Positions 26,308 through 34,579 of a stretch of 64,000 bases of DNA are shown here, one piece after another. The notes beneath the pieces are model-generated. The model did not search any database. It was not told where the DNA came from and saw only the letters and a list, made by a program, of their open reading frames with translations. The DNA lies in contig NZ_AP027292.1 in NCBI RefSeq assembly GCF_030295765.1, forward strand, positions 3,286,001 through 3,350,000, written 5' to 3'. The DNA comes from Neptuniibacter halophilus. Lineage in GTDB: Bacteria > Pseudomonadota > Gammaproteobacteria > Pseudomonadales > Balneatricaceae. Position numbers and translations under genes: made by a program. Within the stretch, counting starts at the first letter, position 1. Each line of letters opens with the position of its first letter.

Positions 26308-27651
26308 ATGTTTGATTTAGATAAACCTGATTTTGCCGGCATGAGCCGGGAGCAACTGGAAGCCTACTGGATGCCTTACACGGCTAACCGCCAGTTCAAG
26401 GATGATCCGCGCATCTTCACCGAGGCGAGTGGTGCCTACCTGACAGACAGCCGCGGGCGTAAAGTGTTTGATGGTCTGTCCGGTCTGTGGACCTGTGGTG
26501 CCGGTCACTGCCGGCCTGAAATTGCAGAAGCGGTGGCGCAACAGCTTAAACAACTCGATTACGCCCCGGCCTTCCAGTACGGGCACCCTAAAGCGTTTGA
26601 GCTGGCAAACCGGATCAAATCCGTGACGCCTGAAGGTCTCGACTATGTGTTCTTCACCGGTTCCGGCTCAGAGAGTGCCGACACCTCGCTGAAGCTGGCC
26701 CGTGCCTATTGGCGCAAGAAGGGGATGCCGGGCAAAACTAAACTGATCGGCCGCAGCAAAGGCTATCACGGGGTCAACTTCGGTGGTTTCAGTCTGGGTG
26801 GTATCGGTGCCAACCGGGCACTTTATGGTCAGGGTGTGGATGCGGATCACCTGCCGCACACACTGCTGAAAGAGAATGCCTTCTCTCAGGGGATGCCGGA
26901 GAACGGCATTGAGAAAGCGGACGAGCTGCTGGAGCTGATTGCACTGCACGATGCCTCGAATATTGCTGCGGTCATTGTCGAGCCGATGGCGGGTTCTGCC
27001 GGGGTGATCCCACCACCGAAAGGCTACCTGCAGCGTCTGCGTGAGATCTGTGATCAGCACAATATCCTGCTGATTTTTGATGAGGTGATCACCGGTTTTG
27101 GTCGCATGGGCTCCTGGACCGGAGCTGAAGAGTTTGGCGTAACGCCAGATATGATCAACGTGGCTAAACAGCTCACCAACGGTGCTGTGCCAATGGGCGC
27201 AGTGATTGCCAAAGGCGAGATCTACCAGACCTTTATGGAAAACGGCGGCCCGGATTACATGATGGAGATTCCGCACGGCTACACCTATTCCGGTCACCCG
27301 GTAGCCTGCGCGGCGGCGCTGGCGTCTCTGGATATTCTGGAAAACGACAAGCTGATTCCCCGGGTTAAAGAGATGAGTCCGATCTTCGAGCAGGCGTTCC
27401 ACGGCCTGAAAGGCACGAAGTATGTGAGTGATATCCGTAACTACGGTCTGGCCGGAGGTATCACCATCGAGTCTGCACCGGGTGAGCCTGCGTTGCGTCC
27501 TTACCAGATTGCGATGAAGTGCTGGGAGAAAGGCTTCTACGTGCGTTACGGCGGAGACACGATTCAGCTTGGCCTGCCATTTATCGTTGAGCGTGAAGAG
27601 ATCGATAACGTGGTTAACGCGATAGGCGAATCCATCATGGAGCTGGACTGA
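26308..27651 (+). CDS. Beta-alanine (omega-amino acid):pyruvate aminotransferase
   Basis: Class III PLP aminotransferase of 447 residues that should convert beta-alanine to malonate semialdehyde and beta-aminoisobutyrate to methylmalonate semialdehyde, with pyruvate as acceptor. It shows 'GLSGLWTCGAGHCRPEI' (about residues 56-72), 'VFFTGSGSESADTSLKLARA' (114-133), 'LIFDEVITGFGRMG' (255-268) and the PLP lysine Lys287 in 'NVAKQLTNG'. Its opening 'YWMPYTANRQFKDDPRI' is typical of the Pseudomonas beta-alanine:pyruvate enzyme. Start supported by GAGGAACAAGCC before the ATG. It forms an operon with the dehydrogenase 57 bases downstream. Confidence 0.94.
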   Translation: MFDLDKPDFAGMSREQLEAYWMPYTANRQFKDDPRIFTEASGAYLTDSRGRKVFDGLSGLWTCGAGHCRPEIAEAVAQQLKQLDYAPAFQYGHPKAFELANRIKSVTPEGLDYVFFTGSGSESADTSLKLARAYWRKKGMPGKTKLIGRSKGYHGVNFGGFSLGGIGANRALYGQGVDADHLPHTLLKENAFSQGMPENGIEKADELLELIALHDASNIAAVIVEPMAGSAGVIPPPKGYLQRLREICDQHNILLIFDEVITGFGRMGSWTGAEEFGVTPDMINVAKQLTNGAVPMGAVIAKGEIYQTFMENGGPDYMMEIPHGYTYSGHPVACAAALASLDILENDKLIPRVKEMSPIFEQAFHGLKGTKYVSDIRNYGLAGGITIESAPGEPALRPYQIAMKCWEKGFYVRYGGDTIQLGLPFIVEREEIDNVVNAIGESIMELD

Positions 27652-27707
27652 TCCGGCTCCACACAGATTAAACATTCCTTTTGAATAAGAATAATGAGAG
27701 GTCACCC

Positions 27708-29198
27708 ATGACAATGATCGGACATCTGATTAATGGCGAGATCCGCACTGATGCGGCGCGCACCCAGGACGTTTTTAACCCATCTACCGGTGCCGCAGAT
27801 AAGCAGGTTGCACTGGCAAGCGTTGCAACCGTAGAAGAGGCGATTGCAGCAGCAGAAGCCGCTTTCCCGGCATGGCGCAACACGCCACCGGCGAAACGTG
27901 CACAGGTGATGTACCGCTTCAAACACCTGCTGGAACAGCATGCAGACAAAATCTGCGAATTGATCGGTGAAGAACACGGTAAGATCCACCACGATGCGAT
28001 GGGCGAACTGCAGCGCGGTATCGAAAACGTTGAGTATGCCTGCGGTGCGCCTGAGCTGCTCAAAGGCGAGCACAGCCGTAACGTCGGTCCGGGTATCGAT
28101 TCCTGGAGTGAGTTCCAGCCACTGGGTGTGGTGGCCGGTATTACGCCGTTCAACTTCCCGGCGATGGTACCGCTGTGGATGTACCCGATGGCGATCGTTT
28201 GCGGTAACACGTTCGTTCTGAAACCATCTGAGCGTGATCCTTCCTCCACTATGTTCATTGCTGAACTGCTGGAAGAAGCGGGTCTGCCAAAAGGCGTGAT
28301 CAACGTCGTTAACGGTGACAAAGAAGCAGTTGATGTACTGCTGACCGACGAGCGTGTTAAAGCGGTCAGCTTTGTTGGTTCTACACCGATTGCTGAGTAC
28401 ATCTACAGCACGGCGAACGCGCACGGTAAGCGTTGTCAGGCACTGGGTGGCGCGAAAAACCACGCCATCGTGATGCCGGATGCGGATATGGATAACGCCG
28501 TAAACCAACTGCTCGGTGCGGCTTTCGGCTCCTCCGGTGAGCGCTGCATGGCCCTGTCTGTTGCCGTTGCCGTGGGTGATGAAGCCGCGGATACGCTGGT
28601 CGCTAAGTTGAAAGAAGCGATGGCACCACTGAAAGTAGGTGCGTTCAGCAACCGCGAAAACGACTTTGGCCCGGTGATCACCCGTGCTCATCAGGAGAAA
28701 GTGAACGGTTATATCAGCAGTGCGGAAGCCGATGGTGCGAGCGTGGTGGTTGATGGCCGTAACCCGCAGGTTGCCGGCTATGAAGAAGGTTTCTATGTGG
28801 GCGCAACGCTGATCGACAACGTCACAGCAGAGATGCAGAGCTATCAGGAAGAGATCTTCGGCCCGGTGCTGCAGGTAGTGCGTGCTGATTCAATGGAGGC
28901 GGCGATGCAACTGATCAACGATCACGAATACGGTAACGGTACCTGTATCTTTACCCGTGACGGCGAAGCGGCGCGTTACTTCTCTGATCACATTCAGGTG
29001 GGCATGGTCGGTATCAACGTACCGCTGCCAGTACCGGTTTCCTACCACAGCTTTGGTGGCTGGAAGCGCTCCCTGTTCGGTGACCTGCATGCGTATGGCC
29101 CTGACTCAGTTCGCTTCTACACCAAGCGCAAGACGATTACCCAGCGCTGGCCATCCAGCGGTGTGCGTGAAGGGGTAAGCTTCTCCTTCCCGAGTTAA
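27708..29198 (+). CDS. mmsA: (Methyl)malonate-semialdehyde dehydrogenase, CoA-acylating
   Basis: Oxidises malonate semialdehyde to acetyl-CoA + CO2, or methylmalonate semialdehyde to propionyl-CoA + CO2, with NAD+ and CoA. The 496-residue aldehyde dehydrogenase has 'QPLGVVAGITPFNFPAMVPL' (137-156), 'VKAVSFVGSTPIAEYIY' (218-234) and the catalytic Cys280 in 'GSSGERCMALS'. The ATG at 27708 follows GAGAGG; an upstream TTG frame from 27681 is rejected. It completes the chain from uracil or thymine to central metabolism and ends at a strong terminator. Confidence 0.95.
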   Translation: MTMIGHLINGEIRTDAARTQDVFNPSTGAADKQVALASVATVEEAIAAAEAAFPAWRNTPPAKRAQVMYRFKHLLEQHADKICELIGEEHGKIHHDAMGELQRGIENVEYACGAPELLKGEHSRNVGPGIDSWSEFQPLGVVAGITPFNFPAMVPLWMYPMAIVCGNTFVLKPSERDPSSTMFIAELLEEAGLPKGVINVVNGDKEAVDVLLTDERVKAVSFVGSTPIAEYIYSTANAHGKRCQALGGAKNHAIVMPDADMDNAVNQLLGAAFGSSGERCMALSVAVAVGDEAADTLVAKLKEAMAPLKVGAFSNRENDFGPVITRAHQEKVNGYISSAEADGASVVVDGRNPQVAGYEEGFYVGATLIDNVTAEMQSYQEEIFGPVLQVVRADSMEAAMQLINDHEYGNGTCIFTRDGEAARYFSDHIQVGMVGINVPLPVPVSYHSFGGWKRSLFGDLHAYGPDSVRFYTKRKTITQRWPSSGVREGVSFSFPS

Positions 29199-29205
29199 TC
29201 TCTTT

Positions 29206-29241
29206 GCATAACCCCCGGTCACCGACCGGGGGTTATGCTTT
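29206..29241 (+). terminator. Terminator of the aminotransferase-mmsA operon
   Basis: Perfect 15-base-pair stem (arms 29206-29220 and 29224-29238, 3-base loop) followed by TTT, beginning 8 bases after the mmsA stop. Confidence 0.9.
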
Positions 29242-29262
29242 CAGCAGTAGAGGAATGATCTT

Positions 29263-29895
29263 ATGCGGTTTAAGAAAGTTCTGCTCGCTGATCCCAGCGG
29301 GTTGTCCCGGGAGGGGCTGAAATCAATTCTCGGCGGGCTGGATCTCTCATTGGTATTTTCCGAAGCAGCCAATGAAGAGCAGTTTGCCAAAGCGATTCGT
29401 CAAAGACAGTGTTTTGATCTGATTCTGGTTCATGAAAGCCTGTTGTCTGTCGGCGAGTGCCCGCAGGTGACCTCCTACCTGTACAGCACATCCAGCCCGA
29501 TTCTCATCCTCTGCGGTGAACTGACACCGGGCCTTAATCTTAAAATTAAATGTTTTGGCGCAGAGGGAGTGATTCGTTGTAACGACCCGTTGCGGCAGAT
29601 TGAAGCGCGTCTGTTCACCGCATTAGCGCCAGATGGGATTGCCGGCGTGGAATCACTCTCCGGCGTGGATATGAGTGATGCGCAGGATCTGAAGTCGGGT
29701 GCACAAACCCGGATGGAATACCTGACCGATAAACAGAGCGCGGTGCTGCACTATCTCAGGGCGGGTCTGATGAATAAAGAGATTGCCTATGAGATGGGAA
29801 TCCAGGAGTGCACAGTGAAACGGCACGTTTCGGATATCCTGAAAAAACTCCAGATGAAGAACCGCATTCAACTAATAGCGTCGTTAACTTATTGA
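29263..29895 (+). CDS. Orphan LuxR-family response regulator with degenerate receiver
   Basis: 210-residue protein with a receiver-like N-terminal half and a C-terminal LuxR/GerE helix-turn-helix ('LTDKQSAVLHYLRAGLMNKE' about residues 152-171, then 'IQECTVKRHVSDILKKL'). The phosphoacceptor position at the end of beta-3 reads 'FDLILVHESLL', with His where Asp is expected, so it is probably not phosphorylated. It lies between mmsA and cofG on the same strand. Its sister at 2225-2815 shows the same loss. Role in pyrimidine or F420 control is possible but unsupported beyond location. Confidence 0.83.
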   Translation: MRFKKVLLADPSGLSREGLKSILGGLDLSLVFSEAANEEQFAKAIRQRQCFDLILVHESLLSVGECPQVTSYLYSTSSPILILCGELTPGLNLKIKCFGAEGVIRCNDPLRQIEARLFTALAPDGIAGVESLSGVDMSDAQDLKSGAQTRMEYLTDKQSAVLHYLRAGLMNKEIAYEMGIQECTVKRHVSDILKKLQMKNRIQLIASLTY

Positions 29896-29918
29896 TAAAA
29901 ATGCCTAAAATTATTTAT

Positions 29919-29934
29919 TTGACCGTTTGGTAAA
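29919..29934. promoter_or_regulatory. RutR-type operator overlapping the cofG promoter
   Basis: TTGACCGTTTGGTAAA. Its left half is a -35 hexamer with TATATT (29942-29947) exactly 17 bases downstream as a -10 box, a well-formed sigma-70 promoter. This ties cofG to the same regulator as the distant F420 operon. Confidence 0.78.
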
Positions 29935-30020
29935 ATAAACATATATTGAATATCAACGCTTCAACGCGGCAGTAAGACACGTATACCGAACAGAAAAATA
30001 AATAACCGGGAGGCTGAGCG

Positions 30021-31139
30021 ATGTTGTCAGTTGAGCAAGCATACAAACTGGAAAATGCCGACAGTGATCAGATACTGGCGCTGCGCAGACAAGCGTCTGC
30101 ACTGCGCGATATGCACTGGGGCGATGTGGTGACCTATTCACGTAAGGTCTTTGTACCCCTGACCAATATGTGTCGGGATACCTGCGGCTACTGCACCTTT
30201 GTTAAAGCACCGGGTTCGCCTGACGCGCATATCATGAGCCCGGAAGAGGTGATGGATGTGGTGCGTAAGGGGGAGGCGCTGGGCTGCAAAGAGGTGCTGT
30301 TCAGCCTCGGTGAAAAGCCGGAGAAAAAATACCCGGAAGCGCGTCAGCGTCTTGCTGAACTGGGTTACAGCACTATGGTCGATTACCTGCAGGCCATGTG
30401 TCAGATGGTAATTGAACACACCTCCATGCTGCCCCATGTCAATGCCGGGACACTCTCGGAGGAGGACGTCATTAAATTGCGTCCGGTATCTGCCAGCATG
30501 GGGATGATGCTGGAGAACGTCAGCCGGCGTCTGATGGAGAAAGGGCAGGCGCACTATGCCTGTCCGGACAAAGTCCCGGTACAGCGTCTGCGAACGCTGG
30601 AGCTGACCGGCAAACACAATGTGCCTTTTACCACCGGTATCCTGATCGGTATTGGCGAGACCTGGCAGGAGCGTGTCGACAGCCTGCTGGCGATCAACGA
30701 AATCCATCAGCGCTACGGCCATATTCAGGAGGTCATTGTGCAGAACTTCCGCGCCAAACCGGGTACGGCGATGGCAGACTGGCCGGAGCCGGATCAGCAG
30801 GATATGCTGAAGACGCTGGCGGTTGCCCGCCTGATTCTCGACCCTACCATCAGCCTGCAGGCACCGCCGAATCTGCAGGAGCATTATAAGGACTACATCT
30901 TCTCCGGGATCAATGACTGGGGTGGGGTATCGCCACTGACCATCGATCATATTAATCCGGAGCGGGCCTGGCCAAAGATCAAGGCACTGGAGTTTAAAAC
31001 CTCTGAGTCCGGGTATCGCTTGCAGGAGCGGCTGGCGATCTACCCGCAATATAAAAACCTGCCGGAGAAATATCTGGCCCAGCAGATTGCAACCCGGGTG
31101 GATTCTATCGAGTCCCAGCTTTTCTCCAACTTTATATAA
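30021..31139 (+). CDS. cofG: F420 precursor (Fo) synthase subunit CofG
   Basis: Radical-SAM partner of CofH that completes deazaflavin ring formation. The 372-residue protein has CX3CX2C at Cys51, Cys55 and Cys58 ('MCRDTCGYCTF') and CofG stretches 'EVLFSLGEKPEKKYP' (about residues 92-106), 'GMMLENVSRRLMEKG' (about 156-170) and 'NFRAKPGTAMADWPEP' (about 243-258). GGGAGG at 30008-30013 supports the start. It is transcribed alone between two terminators behind its own RutR-type operator, 19 kb from the end of the cofH-cofE operon. Confidence 0.95.
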   Translation: MLSVEQAYKLENADSDQILALRRQASALRDMHWGDVVTYSRKVFVPLTNMCRDTCGYCTFVKAPGSPDAHIMSPEEVMDVVRKGEALGCKEVLFSLGEKPEKKYPEARQRLAELGYSTMVDYLQAMCQMVIEHTSMLPHVNAGTLSEEDVIKLRPVSASMGMMLENVSRRLMEKGQAHYACPDKVPVQRLRTLELTGKHNVPFTTGILIGIGETWQERVDSLLAINEIHQRYGHIQEVIVQNFRAKPGTAMADWPEPDQQDMLKTLAVARLILDPTISLQAPPNLQEHYKDYIFSGINDWGGVSPLTIDHINPERAWPKIKALEFKTSESGYRLQERLAIYPQYKNLPEKYLAQQIATRVDSIESQLFSNFI

Positions 31140-31249
31140 GGGAACCTGCGCATAAGTCCTGTTAGTGCTCTGTAAGCCAGAGGGCTACACGACTGATTCG
31201 CAGATTCCAGAGTTTCTTCTTAGTTCTCTTCGGAAGCTATAAACCTCTT

Positions 31250-31275
31250 ACCGCCTTATTAAAGGCGGTTTTTTT
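31250..31275 (+). terminator. Terminator of cofG
   Basis: 8-base-pair perfect stem (31250-31257 and 31262-31269, ATTA loop) with a run of seven T. Confidence 0.9.
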
Positions 31276-31397
31276 ATGCACTTAAAAAGGTCATAAATAA
31301 TAAACGGATGCACCGCTTTGAATCAGTTTTTTAACGTTAGTTAAATAAATTCAAAACTAAATGTTTTTTATAGATAAAGACTGGGTATAAGGTTTAG

Positions 31398-31413
31398 TTG
31401 ACCATATGGTAAA
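31398..31413. promoter_or_regulatory. RutR-type operator overlapping the tsx-like promoter
   Basis: TTGACCATATGGTAAA. TTGACC doubles as a -35 box, with TAATAT (31420-31425) 16 bases downstream. Confidence 0.75.
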
Positions 31414-31480
31414 AAAATTTAATATCCTTAGGAGCGGCATTAACGCTAACACTTGTGGGTTATTAAAACAGAGGTCGACA

Positions 31481-32197
31481 ATGAATATAAAAACAAAACA
31501 TATGGTTTGCGCACTCAGTCTTGCTCTTGCCTCTTCTGCTGCCAGTGCAAAGCAGGAGTGGAGTGATTTCAGTATCAGTTATCTTAACGGTACTGACTAC
31601 GAGCTGGGCGACGAAGACCGGCAGTACTTCACCTTTGAACATGCCAGCGGTCATAGCTGGGGCGACACCTTCTTCTTCATCGATCGTGAGATGGGAGAAA
31701 ACGATACCGATTCGCTGTACTTCGAGTTCTCTCCGCGTCTGAGTCTGGGTAAGCTCACCGGCAATGATCTCTCCTTCGGTCCGGTGAAGGATGTCCTGAT
31801 TGCCGGTACCTGGGAGGGTGGAGACGGCTTTGACAACGTCATGGCGGGTATTGGTTTTGCCCTCGATGTACCGGGTTTCCAGTACTTCAATGCTAACCTC
31901 TACCGGGTTAAGAACGAGCTCTGGGATGACGATACCATGGTCACTCTGACCTGGGGTCTGCCATTCAATATCGGCAATGCTGAATTCCTTTACGATGGTT
32001 TTGTTGACTGGTCTACATCCACCTCGACTAACAATGAAGAGGTTAACTTCACTTCGCAGTTGAAGTGGAACGCCGGCAAACTGATGGGTACCTCGTCTCC
32101 GCTGTATGTGGGCATCGAGTATGCGCACTGGACTAACAAGTTTGGTACCGATGTAGATGAGCGCAGCCCGTCACTGCTGGTTAAGTGGCACTTCTGA
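31481..32197 (+). CDS. Tsx-like nucleoside-specific outer-membrane channel
   Basis: 238-residue outer-membrane beta-barrel of the Tsx/OmpK family, expected to let nucleosides or bases through the outer membrane. It has a signal peptide ('MNIKTKHMVCALSLALAS', cleavage after 'ASA' near residue 23), alternating hydrophobic strands such as 'FTFEHASGHSWGDTFFFIDR', and a C-terminal 'LLVKWHF' ending in Phe. The ATG at 31481 follows GAGG; an upstream frame from 31406 would start inside the operator and is rejected. Its RutR-type promoter makes it the outer-membrane entry point of the pyrimidine system. Confidence 0.88.
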   Translation: MNIKTKHMVCALSLALASSAASAKQEWSDFSISYLNGTDYELGDEDRQYFTFEHASGHSWGDTFFFIDREMGENDTDSLYFEFSPRLSLGKLTGNDLSFGPVKDVLIAGTWEGGDGFDNVMAGIGFALDVPGFQYFNANLYRVKNELWDDDTMVTLTWGLPFNIGNAEFLYDGFVDWSTSTSTNNEEVNFTSQLKWNAGKLMGTSSPLYVGIEYAHWTNKFGTDVDERSPSLLVKWHF

Positions 32198-32300
32198 TAT
32201 CTGGCTGTGGCAGCATTGCCCGGTCTGAGTTCCCCTTCACTGACCGGGTAGTCGCTGCTGAGTCACATTGTTTGTGAAGGTGCTGAGCGCCACCATTCAG

Positions 32301-32334
32301 GCCACTTTGAGCTTCAGTCTAAAGTGGCTTTTTT
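32301..32334 (+). terminator. Terminator of tsx-like gene
   Basis: 8-base-pair stem (arms 32301-32308 and 32321-32328) followed by TTTTTT, 104 bases after the stop. Confidence 0.8.
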
Positions 32335-32359
32335 AATTCTGAAATGAACGATAAATAAT

Positions 32360-32375
32360 TTGACCTGACGGTAAA
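32360..32375. promoter_or_regulatory. RutR-type operator 1 before the 110-residue unknown gene
   Basis: TTGACCTGACGGTAAA. TTGACC is a -35 hexamer with TATATT (32382-32387) 16 bases downstream. Confidence 0.72.
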
Positions 32376-32385
32376 ATGGCCTATA

Positions 32386-32403
32386 TTTTACCTAATGGTA
32401 AAA
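32386..32403. promoter_or_regulatory. RutR-type operator 2 before the 110-residue unknown gene
   Basis: TTTTACCTAATGGTAAAA, with 7-base perfect arms, starts in the -10 box of the promoter. The paired layout (site on -35, site on or after -10) equals that of the F420 operon. Confidence 0.75.
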
Positions 32404-32431
32404 TAAACATAACAACATCAGGTTCAGGCCT

Positions 32432-32764
32432 ATGTCTGCGATTCATCAATCAGCCCGGTTACTCAGGGAAAACCAGGTGTATGCTGCCAGCGGAGGCGTC
32501 AGTGCCGGCAACCGGCATTGCGGTTTTCGCCCGGCCTTCATGGATTCACTGACCGGTGAGACAGTGCTCTGCTGCTTTGCTGACGGGCGTCCATCGCCTT
32601 GCCACTATCTTGAGACGGTGCCCGCTGACTGGGTGACCCGGCGCGATGAACAGGGCAGGGTGACTGAAATAAGGGAGAGTATTGTTTCTGGCTTTGTCAG
32701 TCAGGGGCAGTTTTACACCCGGCAGGAAGCGGCTGATTTCGTGGCCGCCACAGAGTCACAGTAA
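32432..32764 (+). CDS. Hypothetical 110-residue protein in the pyrimidine regulon
   Basis: Not recognised. The product has no signal peptide or membrane helix. It contains the stretches 'SGGVSAGNRHCGFRPAFMDS', 'GETVLCCFADGRPSPCHYLE' and 'DWVTRRDEQGRVTEIRESIV', with four cysteines (about residues 30, 47, 48 and 57) that could bind a metal. Two strong RutR-type operators and a good promoter lie directly upstream, so it is expressed with the pyrimidine genes and is unlikely to be a chance frame. Possible roles include a small accessory of base catabolism; none can be asserted. Confidence 0.75.
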   Translation: MSAIHQSARLLRENQVYAASGGVSAGNRHCGFRPAFMDSLTGETVLCCFADGRPSPCHYLETVPADWVTRRDEQGRVTEIRESIVSGFVSQGQFYTRQEAADFVAATESQ

Positions 32765-33250
32765 ACGGAAAAAAGTGTTGACCTTAAACCCGCCTGAGCG
32801 TAGTTTTTAAACAGGTATTTAACCCTGATAAATGACGAGCAGGGTATTAATAATAATTCCGGTATCCGGCAATGCAGATTAAATTAATCAGACAGCAGGT
32901 TTTATCAGGCTTAACCATGGCGGAGCACATCATTGCTCTGTTCTGGATGAGCTTCCTCTGTTTAATTAAATCAAAACTGCACTCTCTGAAAATGTTTTTT
33001 AATATATCGGCTGTTCGATCCGGATCGTTTAAATACCCTCCCTGTCTGCCTTCTATCTACCTTTATAACCTTAAGCAAACCAAAATCTTTGCGTTTGTGA
33101 TCATCTGATATCTCTTCTGTTTTTCTCAATAACAGGCTGTTCGTCTGTCTGAGAACGCTTATCTGTAACCGACATTAGTGCCTTTAATCAGTGCCGTCAG
33201 GTGTGGGTTATGTCAGCTATTTCATCTTCCAGATAATTCAGGAGCGTAGC
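32765..33250. other. Intergenic region before codA
   Basis: 486 AT-rich bases. A 78-codon open frame at 32872-33108 lacks a ribosome-binding site and protein-like composition and is not called. No full RutR-type palindrome was found, so codA-codB may be controlled differently or by read-through. CAGGAGCG at 33239-33246 is the codA ribosome-binding site. Confidence 0.55.
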
Positions 33251-34531
33251 ATGTTAGATATGCTGGTTCGTAATGCCACTCTGCCCGATGGCCGTAAAGG
33301 GATCGATATTGCGGTAGAGAACGGCAAAATCAGTGCCATTGGTGAGTCGATTCAGACGCCGGCAAAACAACAGATCGACGCGGCGGGCTGTTTGGTCACT
33401 CCGCCTTTTGTCGACAGCCACTTTCATATGGATTCTGCCCTCAGCCTCGGACAACCGAGACTGAACCAGTCCGGCACTTTGCTGGAGGGGATTCAGATCT
33501 GGGGCGAGCTCAAGCCCGATCTGACGGTGGAAGCGATCAAACAGCGGGCATTGCAGATGTGTCGCTGGTCAATTGCCCGCGGCACACTCTGTATCCGCAG
33601 TCACGTGGATATCTGCGATGACCGGTTACTGGCGGTACAGGCATTGCTGGAAGTACGTGAAGAGATGAAGCCCTACCTTGATCTGCAACTGGTGGCCTTC
33701 CCTCAGGATGGTTTCCTGCGTTATGGCCGCTCCCGCGAAAACCTGCTCAGAGCGCTGGATATGGGCGTTGATGTGGTGGGGGGCATCCCGCATTTTGAGC
33801 GCACTATGGACGAGGGTGCCAGTGCTGTACGCCAGTTATGTGAGATCGCCGAACAGCGTGGGTTGCAGGTTGATATGCACTGCGATGAAAGTGATGACCC
33901 GCACTCCCGGCATATCGAAACCCTGGCGTTTGAGACTCAGCGCCTCGGATTACAGGGCCGGGTTACTGGCTCCCACCTGACTTCAATGCACTCCATGGAT
34001 AATTACTATGTCAGTAAGCTGCTGCCGCTGATGCGTGAGGCGGGTCTTCATGTGGTGGCTAATCCACTGATCAATATCACCTTGCAGGGACGGCATGACA
34101 GCTATCCGAAACGCCGCGGTATGACCCGGGTTCCTGAACTGATCCAGGCCGGGATCAATGTAGCCTTTGGCCATGATTGTGTGATGGACCCCTGGTACAG
34201 CCTGGGCAGCCACGACATGCTGGAGGTGGCGAATATGGGGCTGCATGTGGCACAGATGACCGGACTTGAGCAGATGCGACAGGCCTTTGCTGCGGTCACA
34301 GAAAATGGTGCCCGGGTACTGGGGCTGGAAGGCTATGGACTCGACGTTGGCTGCCATGCGGATTTTGTGGTGCTGCAGGCGCAGAGCCCGGTGGAGGCAC
34401 TGCAACTGAAACCAAACCGGCTGTTTGTGGTGCGGCGTGGTCAGGTGATCGCGCGAACCCCGGCTCAGGAAAACTTTGTCTCGCTGGGCGCGGGAGAGGA
34501 ATCACTGAGCTTCTCTACCGGGCGCTTCTGA
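33251..34531 (+). CDS. codA: Cytosine deaminase
   Basis: Converts cytosine to uracil and ammonia, feeding the pyrimidine pathway. The 426-residue amidohydrolase has the metal pair in 'VDSHFHMD' (His57, His59), 'VDMHCDESDD' with catalytic Glu, 'GSHLTSMHSM' and 'AFGHDCVMDPWYSLGS' with the last metal Asp. These match E. coli CodA in order and spacing. The in-frame upstream start at 33191 lacks a ribosome-binding site; the ATG at 33251 is used. It is followed after 48 bases by the permease gene, here in the order codA-codB, the reverse of E. coli. Confidence 0.94.
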   Translation: MLDMLVRNATLPDGRKGIDIAVENGKISAIGESIQTPAKQQIDAAGCLVTPPFVDSHFHMDSALSLGQPRLNQSGTLLEGIQIWGELKPDLTVEAIKQRALQMCRWSIARGTLCIRSHVDICDDRLLAVQALLEVREEMKPYLDLQLVAFPQDGFLRYGRSRENLLRALDMGVDVVGGIPHFERTMDEGASAVRQLCEIAEQRGLQVDMHCDESDDPHSRHIETLAFETQRLGLQGRVTGSHLTSMHSMDNYYVSKLLPLMREAGLHVVANPLINITLQGRHDSYPKRRGMTRVPELIQAGINVAFGHDCVMDPWYSLGSHDMLEVANMGLHVAQMTGLEQMRQAFAAVTENGARVLGLEGYGLDVGCHADFVVLQAQSPVEALQLKPNRLFVVRRGQVIARTPAQENFVSLGAGEESLSFSTGRF

Positions 34532-34579
34532 GCCCGGAAATTTTCTCAATACGAATAAAAACAAGACAGGAGAAATACA

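Larger units (their letters stand above)
31140..31480. other. Intergenic region cofG to tsx-like gene
   Basis: 341 bases without a gene. It holds a terminator (31250-31275) and the operator-promoter of the downstream porin gene (31398-31425). Confidence 0.6.

Noticed and set aside
32872..33108. 78-codon open frame before codA
   Set aside because: No ribosome-binding site, unusual composition, and no recognisable pattern; it lies in an AT-rich leader region.
32765..33250. Possible RutR-type site before codA
   Set aside because: Only partial half-sites such as TTGACCTTAAACC are present; the right half GGTnAA is missing, so no operator is claimed for codAB.
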